Below are positions 1 through 9,358 of a stretch of 64,000 nucleotides of DNA, piece by piece. The DNA comes from Leptospira hartskeerlii (GTDB lineage Bacteria; Spirochaetota; Leptospiria; Leptospirales; Leptospiraceae). The notes beneath the pieces were generated by a model. That model was not told the DNA's origin and searched no databases. It saw only the letters and a program-made list of their open reading frames with translations. The stretch is taken from positions 124,001-188,000 of the forward strand of contig NZ_NPDL01000004.1 of NCBI RefSeq assembly GCF_002811475.1, read 5' to 3'. Every line of letters starts with the position of its first letter. Position 1 is the stretch's first letter. The position numbers were made by a program, and so were the translations under genes.

Positions 1-970
<970 letters not shown>

Positions 971-1036
971 AAACTCCTGTAGGCACTCGGACGCCGATGA
1001 TCGAAACTGACTTCAAACCGAATCTTTTATTTTTAG

Positions 1037-1073
1037 TTTACCGGTTCCGGAATACATCTTCGGAACTGGTAAA
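1037..1073. promoter_or_regulatory. Imperfect 13-bp inverted repeat between divergent genes
   Basis: The arms are TTTACCGGTTCCG (1037-1049) and CGGAACTGGTAAA (1061-1073), pairing 12 of 13 with one G-U type mismatch around an 11-nt spacer. It lies in the 164-bp gap between the divergent genes starting at 970 and 1135. Neither strand has a U-tract after it, so a terminator is unlikely. An operator or a 5'-UTR hairpin fits better; this is inference. Confidence 0.45.
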
Positions 1074-1134
1074 AAATCGGCTAAAGCCTTCACTATCATT
1101 TTGAAAAGGGAAAAATCAATAGAAAAATAAGAAT

Positions 1135-2469
1135 GTGACTCCTATTCTGTCGAGTATGTCCGATTCTAAGTCGAACCGAAACCTTCCGAATGCTATTAAG
1201 TTTCTTCCTTTCGAGAAACTCTGGTTCAGAGTTCTGTTAGGTTTGGTATCCGGACTTTTAGTAGGTCTATATCTAAGTCCCGAAAATTCGTTGGTAGCCC
1301 AAGAATATTCTAAGCCGATCATTTCTTGGCTAGGGCTTCCTGGTCATTTTTTCCTAATCCTATTGCAGATTATCATGATCCCTTTGGTCTTTTGTTCCAT
1401 TGTCCTAGGGATACATGCAGGCGAAACTCTGGAGAATCTCAAAAGTTTCGGATTAAAGGCATTCTTATACTTCATATTTACCACAATAATAGCCGTATCT
1501 ATCGGAATAATCTTAGCAAGCACGATCAAACCCGGAAGTTTTGTAGATCCGGCCGGGATCCCAAGAGTGCAGGTCCCGAGCAAAATCACAGAAACCTCTG
1601 GTACTGTTTCTGTAGATAAAGTCCCTGAGCTAATACTATCAGTTCTTCCTAGGAACCCATTCCAAACGTTTGCAAATGGAGATATGTTGGGAGTAGTTTT
1701 ACTCGCTCTATTAGTTGGGATCGCTATTCTTTCAATAGAGCAGCAAAGTGCAGCGAACGTTCTGCCTGTATTCCAAGCTATATTCAAAACAAGTATGATA
1801 TTCGTACAATGGGCCATGAAGATCGCACCTTTTGCCGTCTTCGGACTCATCGCTCAGATTACTGCAAAGATAGGACTCAAAGTATTATTAAGTCTTGGAG
1901 TTTATTTTCTAACTGTACTAGGCGGATTAGTTTTAGTTCTGATCATGTATTCGATCATACTGATTCTTGTAACAAGAAAGAGCCCTATTTGGTTTTTTAA
2001 ACAAGCAGGAGAAGTGCAGCTACTCGCATTCTCCACTTCCAGTTCCGCAGCAGTTCTTCCCTTTTCCTTAAAGACAGGGATCGAAAAGATGGGGGTCTCC
2101 CGAAAGATTGCAGAGTTTATTCTGCCCTTGGGAGCCACAGTAAATATGGACGGTACTGCACTTTACCAAGCGGTTGCCACAGTATTCTTAGCTCAAGTTT
2201 ATGGAATAGAATTAACTGCAACTAATCTTACATTTGTGCTCATCGCAACTGTGGTAGCTTCTATCGGAACTCCAAGTACTCCAGGACTTGGGATCGTAAT
2301 TCTCGCATCTATTTTGGCCGGTGTAGGAGTTCCAACAGAAGGAATCGGAATTATCTTAGGAGTGGATCGTATTTTGGATATGTGCAGAACCACTGTGAAC
2401 GTCACCGGGGATTTAGTTGCCTGTAATGTTTTTCAAAGTATAGAAGATAAGAAACGACCGAGTACTTGA
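1135..2469 (+). CDS. Dicarboxylate/amino acid:cation symporter (DAACS/SLC1 family)
   Basis: A 444-residue inner-membrane carrier of the GltP/DctA/SLC1 family, which takes up glutamate, aspartate or C4-dicarboxylates with Na+ or H+. The serine-rich re-entrant hairpin motif STSSSAAVLPFSLKT is near residue 302. The TM7 motif NMDGTALY is near residue 337, in the cation/substrate site. A second conserved segment, ASIGTPSTPGLGI, follows. The length is normal for the family. The frame opens with GTG at 1135; an ATG at 1156 is an alternative, and neither has a clear Shine-Dalgarno. Substrate cannot be read from sequence. The MATE gene follows after 9 bases, so the two are probably co-transcribed. Confidence 0.93.
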   Translation: MTPILSSMSDSKSNRNLPNAIKFLPFEKLWFRVLLGLVSGLLVGLYLSPENSLVAQEYSKPIISWLGLPGHFFLILLQIIMIPLVFCSIVLGIHAGETLENLKSFGLKAFLYFIFTTIIAVSIGIILASTIKPGSFVDPAGIPRVQVPSKITETSGTVSVDKVPELILSVLPRNPFQTFANGDMLGVVLLALLVGIAILSIEQQSAANVLPVFQAIFKTSMIFVQWAMKIAPFAVFGLIAQITAKIGLKVLLSLGVYFLTVLGGLVLVLIMYSIILILVTRKSPIWFFKQAGEVQLLAFSTSSSAAVLPFSLKTGIEKMGVSRKIAEFILPLGATVNMDGTALYQAVATVFLAQVYGIELTATNLTFVLIATVVASIGTPSTPGLGIVILASILAGVGVPTEGIGIILGVDRILDMCRTTVNVTGDLVACNVFQSIEDKKRPST

Positions 2470-2478
2470 GTTTTCTTT

Positions 2479-3792
2479 TTGGAAAAAAAATTTCTCACTC
2501 TAACATTTTTCAATATAGTCGCGAACCTAACAGTTCCACTTACAAGCTTTGCTGATATTGCAGTGCTTGGCCAATTGGAATCCCATACGTATGTTGCAGG
2601 GGTCGCATTATCCAACGTACTATTCGATTATTTGTTCTGGGGCTTTTCTTTTTTAAGAATGAGCACAACCGGTCTAACTGCACAGGCGGAAGGAAACGAA
2701 AATAACAAAGAATCCTTTCAGATACTCTTAAGATCATTATTACTCGGCCTTGGGATCGGTGTTCTAATTCTTCTTGCTAAAACTTATTTAGAAGAATTTG
2801 GATTTTCTGTTTTAGAAGGGGAGAAGGATGTAAAATCCGCAGGAGGAGAATATTTTAAGTCTAGGATCATCAGCGCACCCGCAACTCTCTGCAATTTCGT
2901 ACTCACAGGTTGGTTTTTAGGAAGATCCAAAAGTGCTACTGTCTTAGTAGCAACAGTCATCGCAAACGTAGTTAATATCGGGTTGAATATTTGGTTCATT
3001 CTATTTTTAGATTGGAGAGCTTACGGAGCAGGGATTGCAACTTCCATTAGCCAATATCTAATGTGTGCATTCTTCCTCGTTTTATTATTGAAAGAGAAGG
3101 ACCGCTTCTTGCAAGTCTATCATGAGATCCAAATCTTTTCCCTAAAAGGGTATATCTCTCTGCTCTCCTTAAACTCGGATATAATGATCCGGACCTTACT
3201 TCTGATCACCACATTCAGTTTATTTAGAAATTACAGCTCCGGTTTAGGTTCCGAGACCTTGGCTGCAAATGCAATCCTTCACCAATTGATCTTGATCGGA
3301 GCATTTTGGATAGATGGCGCAGCAATCGCAATGGAAACGGTTGCAGGGAATCTAAAAGGAAATAATAACTCGGAAGGCTTGCGAAAGATCCTAAAAATGG
3401 CGATCGTTTCAGGGTTCGGGATTTCTTTGCTCTTTTGTATTTTGATCCTTCTACCTTCCGGATTCTTATTTGAATTATTCAGTAAATCCAAACCAGTTGT
3501 GACTCTTGCAAAAGAATACGGTTATTGGATAGCTCCCGTTCTCATCTTTGGATCTTTTGCATTCATATTCGATGGTTTCTTCTTAGGAATTTCAGAAGGA
3601 AAGATACTCCGAAATTCAATGATCATAAGTTCTATCATATTTTTCTTTCCGGTCGCTTATTGGGGAAAGATCCAAAACAGCAATCATATACTTTGGTTTT
3701 CGCTCTCTTTGTATATGTTAGGAAGAGCGATTACACTTGGAGTCGTCGCTTACAAAAGATACTTTTTAACCAGACAAGAATCTTTCAGTTAG
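2479..3792 (+). CDS. MATE family multidrug/Na+ antiporter (DinF-like)
   Basis: A 437-residue polytopic membrane protein of the MATE exporter family, expected to expel organic cations or drugs using Na+ or H+ gradients. The N-terminus (FFNIVANLTVPLTSFADIAVLGQLES) has the TM1 pattern of DinF-type MATE proteins, with Asp in the FADIAVLG segment. The first lobe continues with SFLRMSTTGLTAQAEG. About twelve hydrophobic segments are visible. The start is TTG at 2479, nine bases after the symporter stop. The 3' end overlaps the convergent propeller gene by 8 bp. Substrate unknown. Confidence 0.88.
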   Translation: MEKKFLTLTFFNIVANLTVPLTSFADIAVLGQLESHTYVAGVALSNVLFDYLFWGFSFLRMSTTGLTAQAEGNENNKESFQILLRSLLLGLGIGVLILLAKTYLEEFGFSVLEGEKDVKSAGGEYFKSRIISAPATLCNFVLTGWFLGRSKSATVLVATVIANVVNIGLNIWFILFLDWRAYGAGIATSISQYLMCAFFLVLLLKEKDRFLQVYHEIQIFSLKGYISLLSLNSDIMIRTLLLITTFSLFRNYSSGLGSETLAANAILHQLILIGAFWIDGAAIAMETVAGNLKGNNNSEGLRKILKMAIVSGFGISLLFCILILLPSGFLFELFSKSKPVVTLAKEYGYWIAPVLIFGSFAFIFDGFFLGISEGKILRNSMIISSIIFFFPVAYWGKIQNSNHILWFSLSLYMLGRAITLGVVAYKRYFLTRQESFS

Positions 3793-5230
3793 AAGAAAGA
3801 TCCGTACCTTTAGGAAGAAGTGTAACTTCTATCTCCGCAGGAATTGGTTTCCAAATTTCGGAATCCTTTGCCTTGAATAAAATAGGAGAAGGTAAAGCGG
3901 CCCAAGCCTCACTACGAAATAGATCCACCATATCTTCTGCTTTTTGGTAAGCACGAGAAGATTCTATCTTCTCCGGTTTTACACTAGCCAACGGTACCCA
4001 TCCAAAACTCGGAATATAAATGTCCAAGGTATCCTTAAAAGAAGGATTTGAATTTCCATTAAATACTAGACTTTTCACAGGGCGAACAGGCAGACCCGAA
4101 TCTAGTAGAGACTTTTTCAGACCATCCCAATCAGAACGGAATAATCTCGCGTCGAAAATTTTATCTAAGAAAAAATTCCCTGTCTTCTCTTTTACGGAAA
4201 CCCGGTTTTTAGTGAATGCGGCAAGGTCAATGGGAATCTCTTCCTTCTTCTTTAAAAAATCGTCCAGAACGTAGTATCTGACGTTAGTCGTTCTTGCTTC
4301 GAAATGGTATTCTAAAGTTTGGGGACCTTTAGGATCGTCTATCCCTAACTTTTTGGAAAGAGCACGAACCCCCATTACCATATCCCCTTTAAATTTAGGA
4401 TCTTTGGTTTTTAGATTTCGAATCCTCTGGTGTTCCGTTGTAGGAGGGGGGAGAAGACCCAAAACTCCACCTACTAGAGTTGTTTCATCCAAAGAATATT
4501 TGATCTTCACATTGATGAGATAAGTGGCCTCTCCGGAAGCAAGGAATCGATCCGTTTCTACAAAGGAGATCTTTTTTACTTCTCTAGTAGTGCGATCCAC
4601 GACGTAGATCCTGCTTCCAAGAATTGCAATACCGCGAATATCTTTAGAAGGAGAACGAATAGATCCTGTGATTTTTCCGCTAGTAGGATCATATCTATAC
4701 ACATTCCCATCGGAAGAATCTGTAATCCAAAGACTGTCTCGCGCAAAACAGATATCTTTTGGTTCAGATCTATCAGTTAAGAATCCACCGAAAAAACTTT
4801 GGGTGCCCTTATCATAAACGGAGACTTTTCCGGTATCCGAATCCAGGATATATAGATAATTTTGAAAGTTCGCGATCCCACCTATCTTGTCTATCGGGAC
4901 CTGTATTCTTTCAGTAACTCCACCGGTATTCGGTTCAACTTTCAGAACGACCCTTTTGCTTGCTACGAAAAGTTTACCTTCTCTCGGATCGAAGTTTAGC
5001 CCTGCAATAAATGGAATTCCTAAATTGAAAGCTTCTTGTCTTCCGCTTGGATCTACACGAATGATCGCTCTTCGTTTGCTATCGGCGAACCAAAAATTTG
5101 TCCCGTCGTAAGAAAGACCGTAAGGGTTATCGGTCAATTGTATGTCTACGTCACCTTCTTCTTGCGAATGGACAGACAGGGAAATTACTAGAAAGATAAG
5201 GATAAAAATTTGAAAGATCAGTTTTCTCAT
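3785..5230 (-). CDS. Exported NHL/SMP-30-like beta-propeller protein with transglutaminase-like C-terminus
   Basis: A 481-residue exported protein. The ATG at 5230 is preferred over one 30 bases upstream because it gives a clean signal peptide (MRKLIFQIFILIFLVISLSVHSQ). It also forms an ATGA overlap with the stop of the protease gene, so translation is coupled. Residues 30-220 show repeated blade motifs such as GLSYDGTNFWFADSKRRAIIRVD and DICFARDSLWITDSSDGNVYRYD, typical of NHL/Vgb-like propellers. The C-terminal part (GLPVRPVKSLVF ... LDIYIPSFGWVPLA) looks like the end of a transglutaminase-like fold, but I see no catalytic Cys-His-Asp triad. The role may be periplasmic binding or scaffolding. 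Partnership with the protease is inferred from coupling. Confidence 0.85.
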   Translation of the reverse strand: MRKLIFQIFILIFLVISLSVHSQEEGDVDIQLTDNPYGLSYDGTNFWFADSKRRAIIRVDPSGRQEAFNLGIPFIAGLNFDPREGKLFVASKRVVLKVEPNTGGVTERIQVPIDKIGGIANFQNYLYILDSDTGKVSVYDKGTQSFFGGFLTDRSEPKDICFARDSLWITDSSDGNVYRYDPTSGKITGSIRSPSKDIRGIAILGSRIYVVDRTTREVKKISFVETDRFLASGEATYLINVKIKYSLDETTLVGGVLGLLPPPTTEHQRIRNLKTKDPKFKGDMVMGVRALSKKLGIDDPKGPQTLEYHFEARTTNVRYYVLDDFLKKKEEIPIDLAAFTKNRVSVKEKTGNFFLDKIFDARLFRSDWDGLKKSLLDSGLPVRPVKSLVFNGNSNPSFKDTLDIYIPSFGWVPLASVKPEKIESSRAYQKAEDMVDLFRSEAWAALPSPILFKAKDSEIWKPIPAEIEVTLLPKGTDLSSN

Positions 5231-6171
5231 TTTGAAAATACTTCGAGTAGAATTTTCCAAAGATCTTCTCCTAAACTGCTCTTAGCTCCGGAAGAGGATA
5301 CAACAGTGATCGGAGAGATTGGAAAAATAAGCAGGAAGGATAATAGCATACTCCAGCCAAATATCTTTCTAAATTTACCGATTGGATAAGAAGCATCCGG
5401 AATAAAAGGATGTTCTACTCTGATAAAGTAATAGATGAGCAATCCCCATAAGATCCACGAATAATTCCAAAGTGAGAGCAAAAGAAATGCGGAGAACAAA
5501 TAGTGGATCCACTTTCTGTAACCTTCTCCTGCTAATGAGTAAACTACATGCCCTCCATCTAATTGACCGAAAGGTAAAAGATTTAATGCGGTGATCAGTA
5601 ACCCGACCCATCCTGCAAATGCAAGTGGGTTGTATTCTACCGTAAATAGTGAAGAATCGAAAGGACCTAAAATTTTCTGGGATAAAATATAAGTAAGAAT
5701 GCTATCTCCAAAATGAATGTCCATCAATCCCGGATGAGCTTGTAATACTGTGGTTCTTTCTGCGAGAGAGACGAGTTGAGAATTATATAATCCGATAACA
5801 ATACAAGGGACAGAAAGTATAAGACTCATGGCTGGTCCCCAAATCCCAATATCGAATAATTGGATTTTGTTTCGAATTGGTTCCTTTATACGAATGACTG
5901 CTCCCATGGTCCCAACAGGAGAAAATGGAACCGGCAAAAAGTAAGGAAGAGTTGTTTTGATCCCATAATATCTAGCCGCGAAGTAATGCCCCATCTCATG
6001 GCAAAAAAGAATTCCAAGAAGAGAGATAGAATAAGGGGTTCTGACCCAAAAGATCTCCGAAATTGTCGCAGAGTTTAAATATGGAATCCTGAATATATCG
6101 TCCTGAAAGGTTAAGGTAAAAAAAGTCAGAACGAAAAGAAGTATGTTCCATCCGTAAGACGATCTGTTCAA
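5227..6171 (-). CDS. Site-2 protease-like membrane metallopeptidase (M50)
   Basis: A 314-residue multi-pass zinc metalloprotease of the S2P/M50 family, which cleaves substrates inside the membrane. The zinc motif HEMGH is at residues 58-62 (FCHEMGHYFAARYYGIKT). The second metal ligand lies in NLLPFGQLDGGH near residue 205. The conserved GPAMSL segment is also present. There is no PDZ domain, so it resembles the EGY/group III S2P proteins more than RseP. The start is TTG at 6171, with no good Shine-Dalgarno of its own. A short leader ORF with an ideal Shine-Dalgarno ends on this TTG. It is coupled downstream to the exported propeller protein. Confidence 0.9.
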   Translation of the reverse strand: MNRSSYGWNILLFVLTFFTLTFQDDIFRIPYLNSATISEIFWVRTPYSISLLGILFCHEMGHYFAARYYGIKTTLPYFLPVPFSPVGTMGAVIRIKEPIRNKIQLFDIGIWGPAMSLILSVPCIVIGLYNSQLVSLAERTTVLQAHPGLMDIHFGDSILTYILSQKILGPFDSSLFTVEYNPLAFAGWVGLLITALNLLPFGQLDGGHVVYSLAGEGYRKWIHYLFSAFLLLSLWNYSWILWGLLIYYFIRVEHPFIPDASYPIGKFRKIFGWSMLLSFLLIFPISPITVVSSSGAKSSLGEDLWKILLEVFSK

Positions 6172-6218
6172 TTTTTTAGACCGTTTTCCTTTAGATTCCG
6201 ACTCAGGTCCTCTCTCAA
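6168..6218 (-). CDS. Putative 16-residue leader peptide coupled to the site-2 protease
   Basis: A perfect AGGAGG (plus-strand 6226-6231) stands seven bases before a TTG at 6218. That TTG opens the peptide MREDLSRNLKENGLKN. Its TGA stop (6168-6170) overlaps the TTG start of the protease as TTGA. The protease frame has no ATG, GTG or TTG between this Shine-Dalgarno and 6171, so ribosomes loaded here would read the leader first. The peptide has no run of one amino acid that would suggest attenuation. It could instead reflect a natural frameshift in the 5' end of the protease gene. Confidence 0.45.
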   Translation of the reverse strand: MREDLSRNLKENGLKN

Positions 6219-6321
6219 AATGATTCCTCCTTTACATACCGGCGCACAGTTTCAGGTTTATTCATAAGTAAATATAACATTACTCTTCTATCGACCGTCA
6301 AAGAAGAACCGGGATAAACAT

Positions 6322-7035
6322 TTGTTCGAAAACATCAAAGCAATTAAAAAAAATGATCCGGCAGCTAAATCCTATTTGGAAGTCATTCTCTGTTATCCGG
6401 GTTTACACGCGCTTTGGTTCCATTCCCTGGCACACTCCTTATATAAGATCAAAATTCCTTTATTTCCCAGGATCATCAATACTTTCGCACGATTTTTGAC
6501 TGGGATAGACATTCATCCGGGAGCAAAAATTGAACCCGGGATTTTTATTGATCATGGCCAAGGCGTCGTTATCGGCGAGACCGCAGAAGTAGCGAAAGGT
6601 TGTCTCATTCTGCAAGGCGTTACCCTGGGAGGAACAGGTAAAGAAAGTGGCAAAAGGCATCCCACGTTAAAAGAGAATGTGGTAGTTGGAGCCGGAGCAA
6701 AAATTTTAGGAAATATAGTCATCGAACATAATGTTCGGATCGGTGCCGGTTCCGTAGTACTCAGAGATGTCCCCGCAGATTGTACGGTTGTTGGAGTTCC
6801 TGGAAAAGTAGTCCGTTCCAAAGTGGATTTTGGAAAGGAAGGAGAAAGAATGCTGGACCACGGAGAACTTCCGGACCCTGTCGCAAGAGTTTTCTCCATT
6901 CTGGTCGAAAAGATTGATACCTTACAAAAAGAAGTGAACGAACTATACGCAAAATCCAATCTCAAAGAGAAAAAATCTCCCCCAAAAAACAAAGATGATG
7001 AGCTAAACGAGTTCATCCACGGCGGCGGGATCTAA
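6322..7035 (+). CDS. cysE: Serine O-acetyltransferase
   Basis: A 237-residue CysE/EpsC-type enzyme that acetylates L-serine with acetyl-CoA, the first step of cysteine synthesis in the cytoplasm. The left-handed parallel beta-helix is clear from hexapeptide repeats between about residues 60 and 165 (IHPGAKIEPGIFIDHGQGVVIGETAEV, then VVVGAGAKILGNIVIEHNVRIGAGSVV). The active-site histidines are in IDHGQG and GKRHPT. The N-terminal helical domain is short, as in plant and Bacillus-type enzymes. The start is TTG at 6322. The C-terminus has a charged, Lys-rich tail. No cysK is adjacent. Confidence 0.94.
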   Translation: MFENIKAIKKNDPAAKSYLEVILCYPGLHALWFHSLAHSLYKIKIPLFPRIINTFARFLTGIDIHPGAKIEPGIFIDHGQGVVIGETAEVAKGCLILQGVTLGGTGKESGKRHPTLKENVVVGAGAKILGNIVIEHNVRIGAGSVVLRDVPADCTVVGVPGKVVRSKVDFGKEGERMLDHGELPDPVARVFSILVEKIDTLQKEVNELYAKSNLKEKKSPPKNKDDELNEFIHGGGI

Positions 7036-7121
7036 ATTTCGGAAAGATTTTTTTTGACAAACTGACCTTCTTCCAAATCCTTTAGGTTATATTCGTTAGC
7101 CGCCTTTGCGGCCGAGGGTTT

Positions 7122-7388
7122 ATGAAGTCGAAAATAAGGGCCTTTTTTCTAGTTTGTTTTTCTACAATCCTACTCTATTCATTTTCAGATTGTGGACTCT
7201 TAGTAAATCATGAAGATCTTTGCGCAGAAGATCTGAAAAATTACGACGATTGCTTTACTATTATGTTAATTGCAGACCCTGCGTGCGGACAAGGGACAGG
7301 CACCTGTCTTCCTGCTTATGTTCAATTAGCCAAAACACTTTGTGCGAGCAGAATGAAGGTCAAAGGGTGTAGAGCACACCGAAACTAA
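7122..7388 (+). CDS. Small secreted cysteine-rich protein, unknown
   Basis: An 88-residue protein starting with a signal peptide (MKSKIRAFFLVCFSTILLYSFSDC). The mature part carries about seven cysteines in spaced pairs (CAEDLKNYDDC, CGQGTGTC, LCASRMKVKGC), so disulfides are likely outside the cytoplasm. The first Cys after the hydrophobic core follows FSD, a poor lipobox because Asp sits at -1, so I do not call it a lipoprotein. GAGGG lies just before the ATG, and a 5-bp hairpin (7099-7112) sits immediately upstream. A strong terminator follows the stop. I do not recognise the family. Confidence 0.78.
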   Translation: MKSKIRAFFLVCFSTILLYSFSDCGLLVNHEDLCAEDLKNYDDCFTIMLIADPACGQGTGTCLPAYVQLAKTLCASRMKVKGCRAHRN

Positions 7389-7390
7389 AT

Positions 7391-7420
7391 AAAAAAGCCT
7401 CCGATAGTCGGAGGCTTTTT
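7391..7420. terminator. Rho-independent terminator, probably bidirectional
   Basis: The stem GCCTCCGA (7397-7404) pairs perfectly with TCGGAGGC (7408-7415) around a TAG loop. T5 follows on the plus strand and A6 precedes it, so it can stop transcription both from the small secreted gene (stop at 7388) and from rlpA, which ends at 7444 on the other strand. Confidence 0.9.
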
Positions 7421-7443
7421 CTTTCAGAGACCGAATTAGAGTT

Positions 7444-8346
7444 TTATTTTTTAGGAATAAAACAATCCACTCCGTCTTCTTTCAATTTAGATTTTAGAAG
7501 GTCCGCTTTTGCTCGATCCATAAAATCACCCATTTGAAGAACGAACATACCGTCTCTTTCGAAAAGATATACTTTCTCTCCATATTCTGCAGAAAGATTT
7601 TTTCTATAATCTTCAGCAAGTCTGCTGTTTCTAAAAACTCCCACTTGGACTGTTTGTCCTTTAGGAGCTCCCTTCACTAATGGAGCAGGAGTCACAGCTT
7701 TCTTAGGAGTTAATCTTTCAGGTTTGTTTTCTTTTAGAAGAGCTTCTTCGTCTTCAAGACCTTCCATGTCTTCAGACTCTCCTGCTCCCCCTTTGCTAAC
7801 TACAGTGAGACCAACTCTTGCAATTCCTACATCTTTGAATTCCAAGTTCTCAGCTGCTTTTTCAGATAGATCTATAATCCGATCTTTTACGAAAGGTCCG
7901 CGATCGTTTACTTTTACTAAAACTTCTTTATCGTTTTCCAGATTTTTCACTCGAACCACTGAACCTAATGGAAGGCTTGGGTGAGCTGCAGTCAGTTTTG
8001 TTTTGTCAAAAATTTCTCCGCTCGCCGTTGGCTTACCGTGAAATTTAGGACCATACCAGGAAGAATATCCGACCTCGTCGAAATCTCCCGTAGAACCTGA
8101 TTGTTGTCTGGAAGGAGTAGTGGCTTTTACCGGTTTATTATCCGCAAGAAGATCATCCAATCCTCTGGAAGCGGAAGAGTTCTTAGCCAGAACCAAATCT
8201 CTTTTGGACTCTTGGTCCATTGGAACGATTTCTTTTTCAAAAAATATTTCGGAAGGATCTCCGGACGCGCTAATACTTCTTCTGGTTTCGGAAGAAGCGC
8301 AAGCGGTAACAGTTATCAATGCGAAGATAGCGGCTATCTGTTTCAT
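7444..8346 (-). CDS. rlpA: RlpA-family septal-ring lipoprotein (DPBB + SPOR)
   Basis: A 300-residue lipoprotein with signal MKQIAAIFALITVTAC, Cys16 being the lipidated residue. After an acidic, Ser-rich linker comes the double-psi beta-barrel (residues about 90-165). It has YSSWYGPKFHGKPTASGE and VKVNDRGPFVKDRIIDLS, the latter with the Asp of the lytic transglycosylase site. Residues about 225-300 form a SPOR domain (VQVGVFRNSRLAEDYRKNL ... FVLQMGDFMDRAKADLLKSKL), which binds denuded glycan strands. RlpA proteins act in the outer membrane/periplasm at division sites or affect cell shape. The gene is alone and divergent from the TPR gene at 8450. Confidence 0.93.
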   Translation of the reverse strand: MKQIAAIFALITVTACASSETRRSISASGDPSEIFFEKEIVPMDQESKRDLVLAKNSSASRGLDDLLADNKPVKATTPSRQQSGSTGDFDEVGYSSWYGPKFHGKPTASGEIFDKTKLTAAHPSLPLGSVVRVKNLENDKEVLVKVNDRGPFVKDRIIDLSEKAAENLEFKDVGIARVGLTVVSKGGAGESEDMEGLEDEEALLKENKPERLTPKKAVTPAPLVKGAPKGQTVQVGVFRNSRLAEDYRKNLSAEYGEKVYLFERDGMFVLQMGDFMDRAKADLLKSKLKEDGVDCFIPKK

Positions 8347-8449
8347 TTCGGACCTCTGTCTTTCTATATTATATTTTCGGAGATTTTTACATTTTACCTG
8401 AAGTTTTTTTCAGGTTGTTTTCTTGGGAATTTTAGTCGATATTCCGGAT

Positions 8450-9358
8450 ATGACCGAAGCCGATATCAAACGAAAGTTCAACGAGGCTTTAAAACTCGAA
8501 AAAGAAGGGAAAATCTCCCAGGCGGCCAAGGTATATTCTGAAATTTTGGGAATGAATCCCAAATTCCAAAAAGCCTATCTGAACCTCGGGGCTCTTTACT
8601 CTCGAACCGGCGATTCGGAAAATGCGATAAAGACTTACCAAAAGGCACTCGAACTTGGAAAGACCACTGAGCTTTACTATAACCTTGGAGTAGAACTTTA
8701 TAGACTCGGAAGTTTAGATGCCGCAGTTAAAGCGCTCAAAAGTTCTCTAGAATTAAATAAAAAATATCTAAACTCTCATCTACTTCTTGCATATTGTTAT
8801 AAGCAGTTAGATCGTCCGGACAAATCAGAGTTATATCTGAAGAATGCGATCAAATTAGATCCTAAAAATAAAACAGCTTATGCAGCACTTGCTACTATCT
8901 ACTTCGATACTGAAAAATGGGAAGAGGCTTTAGCCGCAGCAAATACTGCCATCCAAATCAACCCGAATGATCCTAGAATGGAAATCCTGATGACGGAAAT
9001 CCATGTTAAACTTGGAAATTATAAACAATCATTCGAAACTCTTAAGAAAGTTACTACAACCGCACAAGGATTCGTACAATTCAACGACTCCATCAAGGAA
9101 GCCAGACAAAAGCCGAAGCCGGAAGAGAAAGTTTTCTTCGACAATCTGGAAGTTCTAACCAGAAAGAAATTGGACGAATTTAAAGATAAACTCACTCTTT
9201 CTAAAGAAAATCCTCAGGATTTCGAAGCTCCAGAAGCACAGGACGCGCTTGATCTTTCTCTTATGTATTTGTTTCATGGAGATACAGAGCGAGCTTTAAA
9301 GTATTTATTGTATGCGCAGAAAAACCTACAGGAAAATCCTACTTCTGAAGCCGGTTAA
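8450..9358 (+). CDS. Cytoplasmic TPR-repeat protein
   Basis: About 302 residues made mainly of tetratricopeptide repeats from residue 5 to about 205. Examples are AYLNLGALYSRTGDSENAIKTYQKALELG and AYAALATIYFDTEKWEEALAAANTAIQINPND. A helical acidic C-terminal part follows. There is no signal peptide. I prefer the ATG at 8450 to a TTG at 8423, although neither has a strong Shine-Dalgarno. Such proteins bind partners, and none can be named. The end overlaps the next TPR gene by 47 bp in another frame, so they are surely one transcript and probably coupled. Confidence 0.85.
   Translation: MTEADIKRKFNEALKLEKEGKISQAAKVYSEILGMNPKFQKAYLNLGALYSRTGDSENAIKTYQKALELGKTTELYYNLGVELYRLGSLDAAVKALKSSLELNKKYLNSHLLLAYCYKQLDRPDKSELYLKNAIKLDPKNKTAYAALATIYFDTEKWEEALAAANTAIQINPNDPRMEILMTEIHVKLGNYKQSFETLKKVTTTAQGFVQFNDSIKEARQKPKPEEKVFFDNLEVLTRKKLDEFKDKLTLSKENPQDFEAPEAQDALDLSLMYLFHGDTERALKYLLYAQKNLQENPTSEAG

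Noticed and set aside
7054..7093. TTGACA with a TATATT downstream as a promoter for the small secreted gene
   Set aside because: The spacer is about 28 bp, too long for a sigma-70 promoter.
8396..8415. Hairpin ACCTGAA/TTCAGGT as a terminator
   Set aside because: It lies in the 5' region between divergent genes, not after a gene; may be a UTR hairpin at most.
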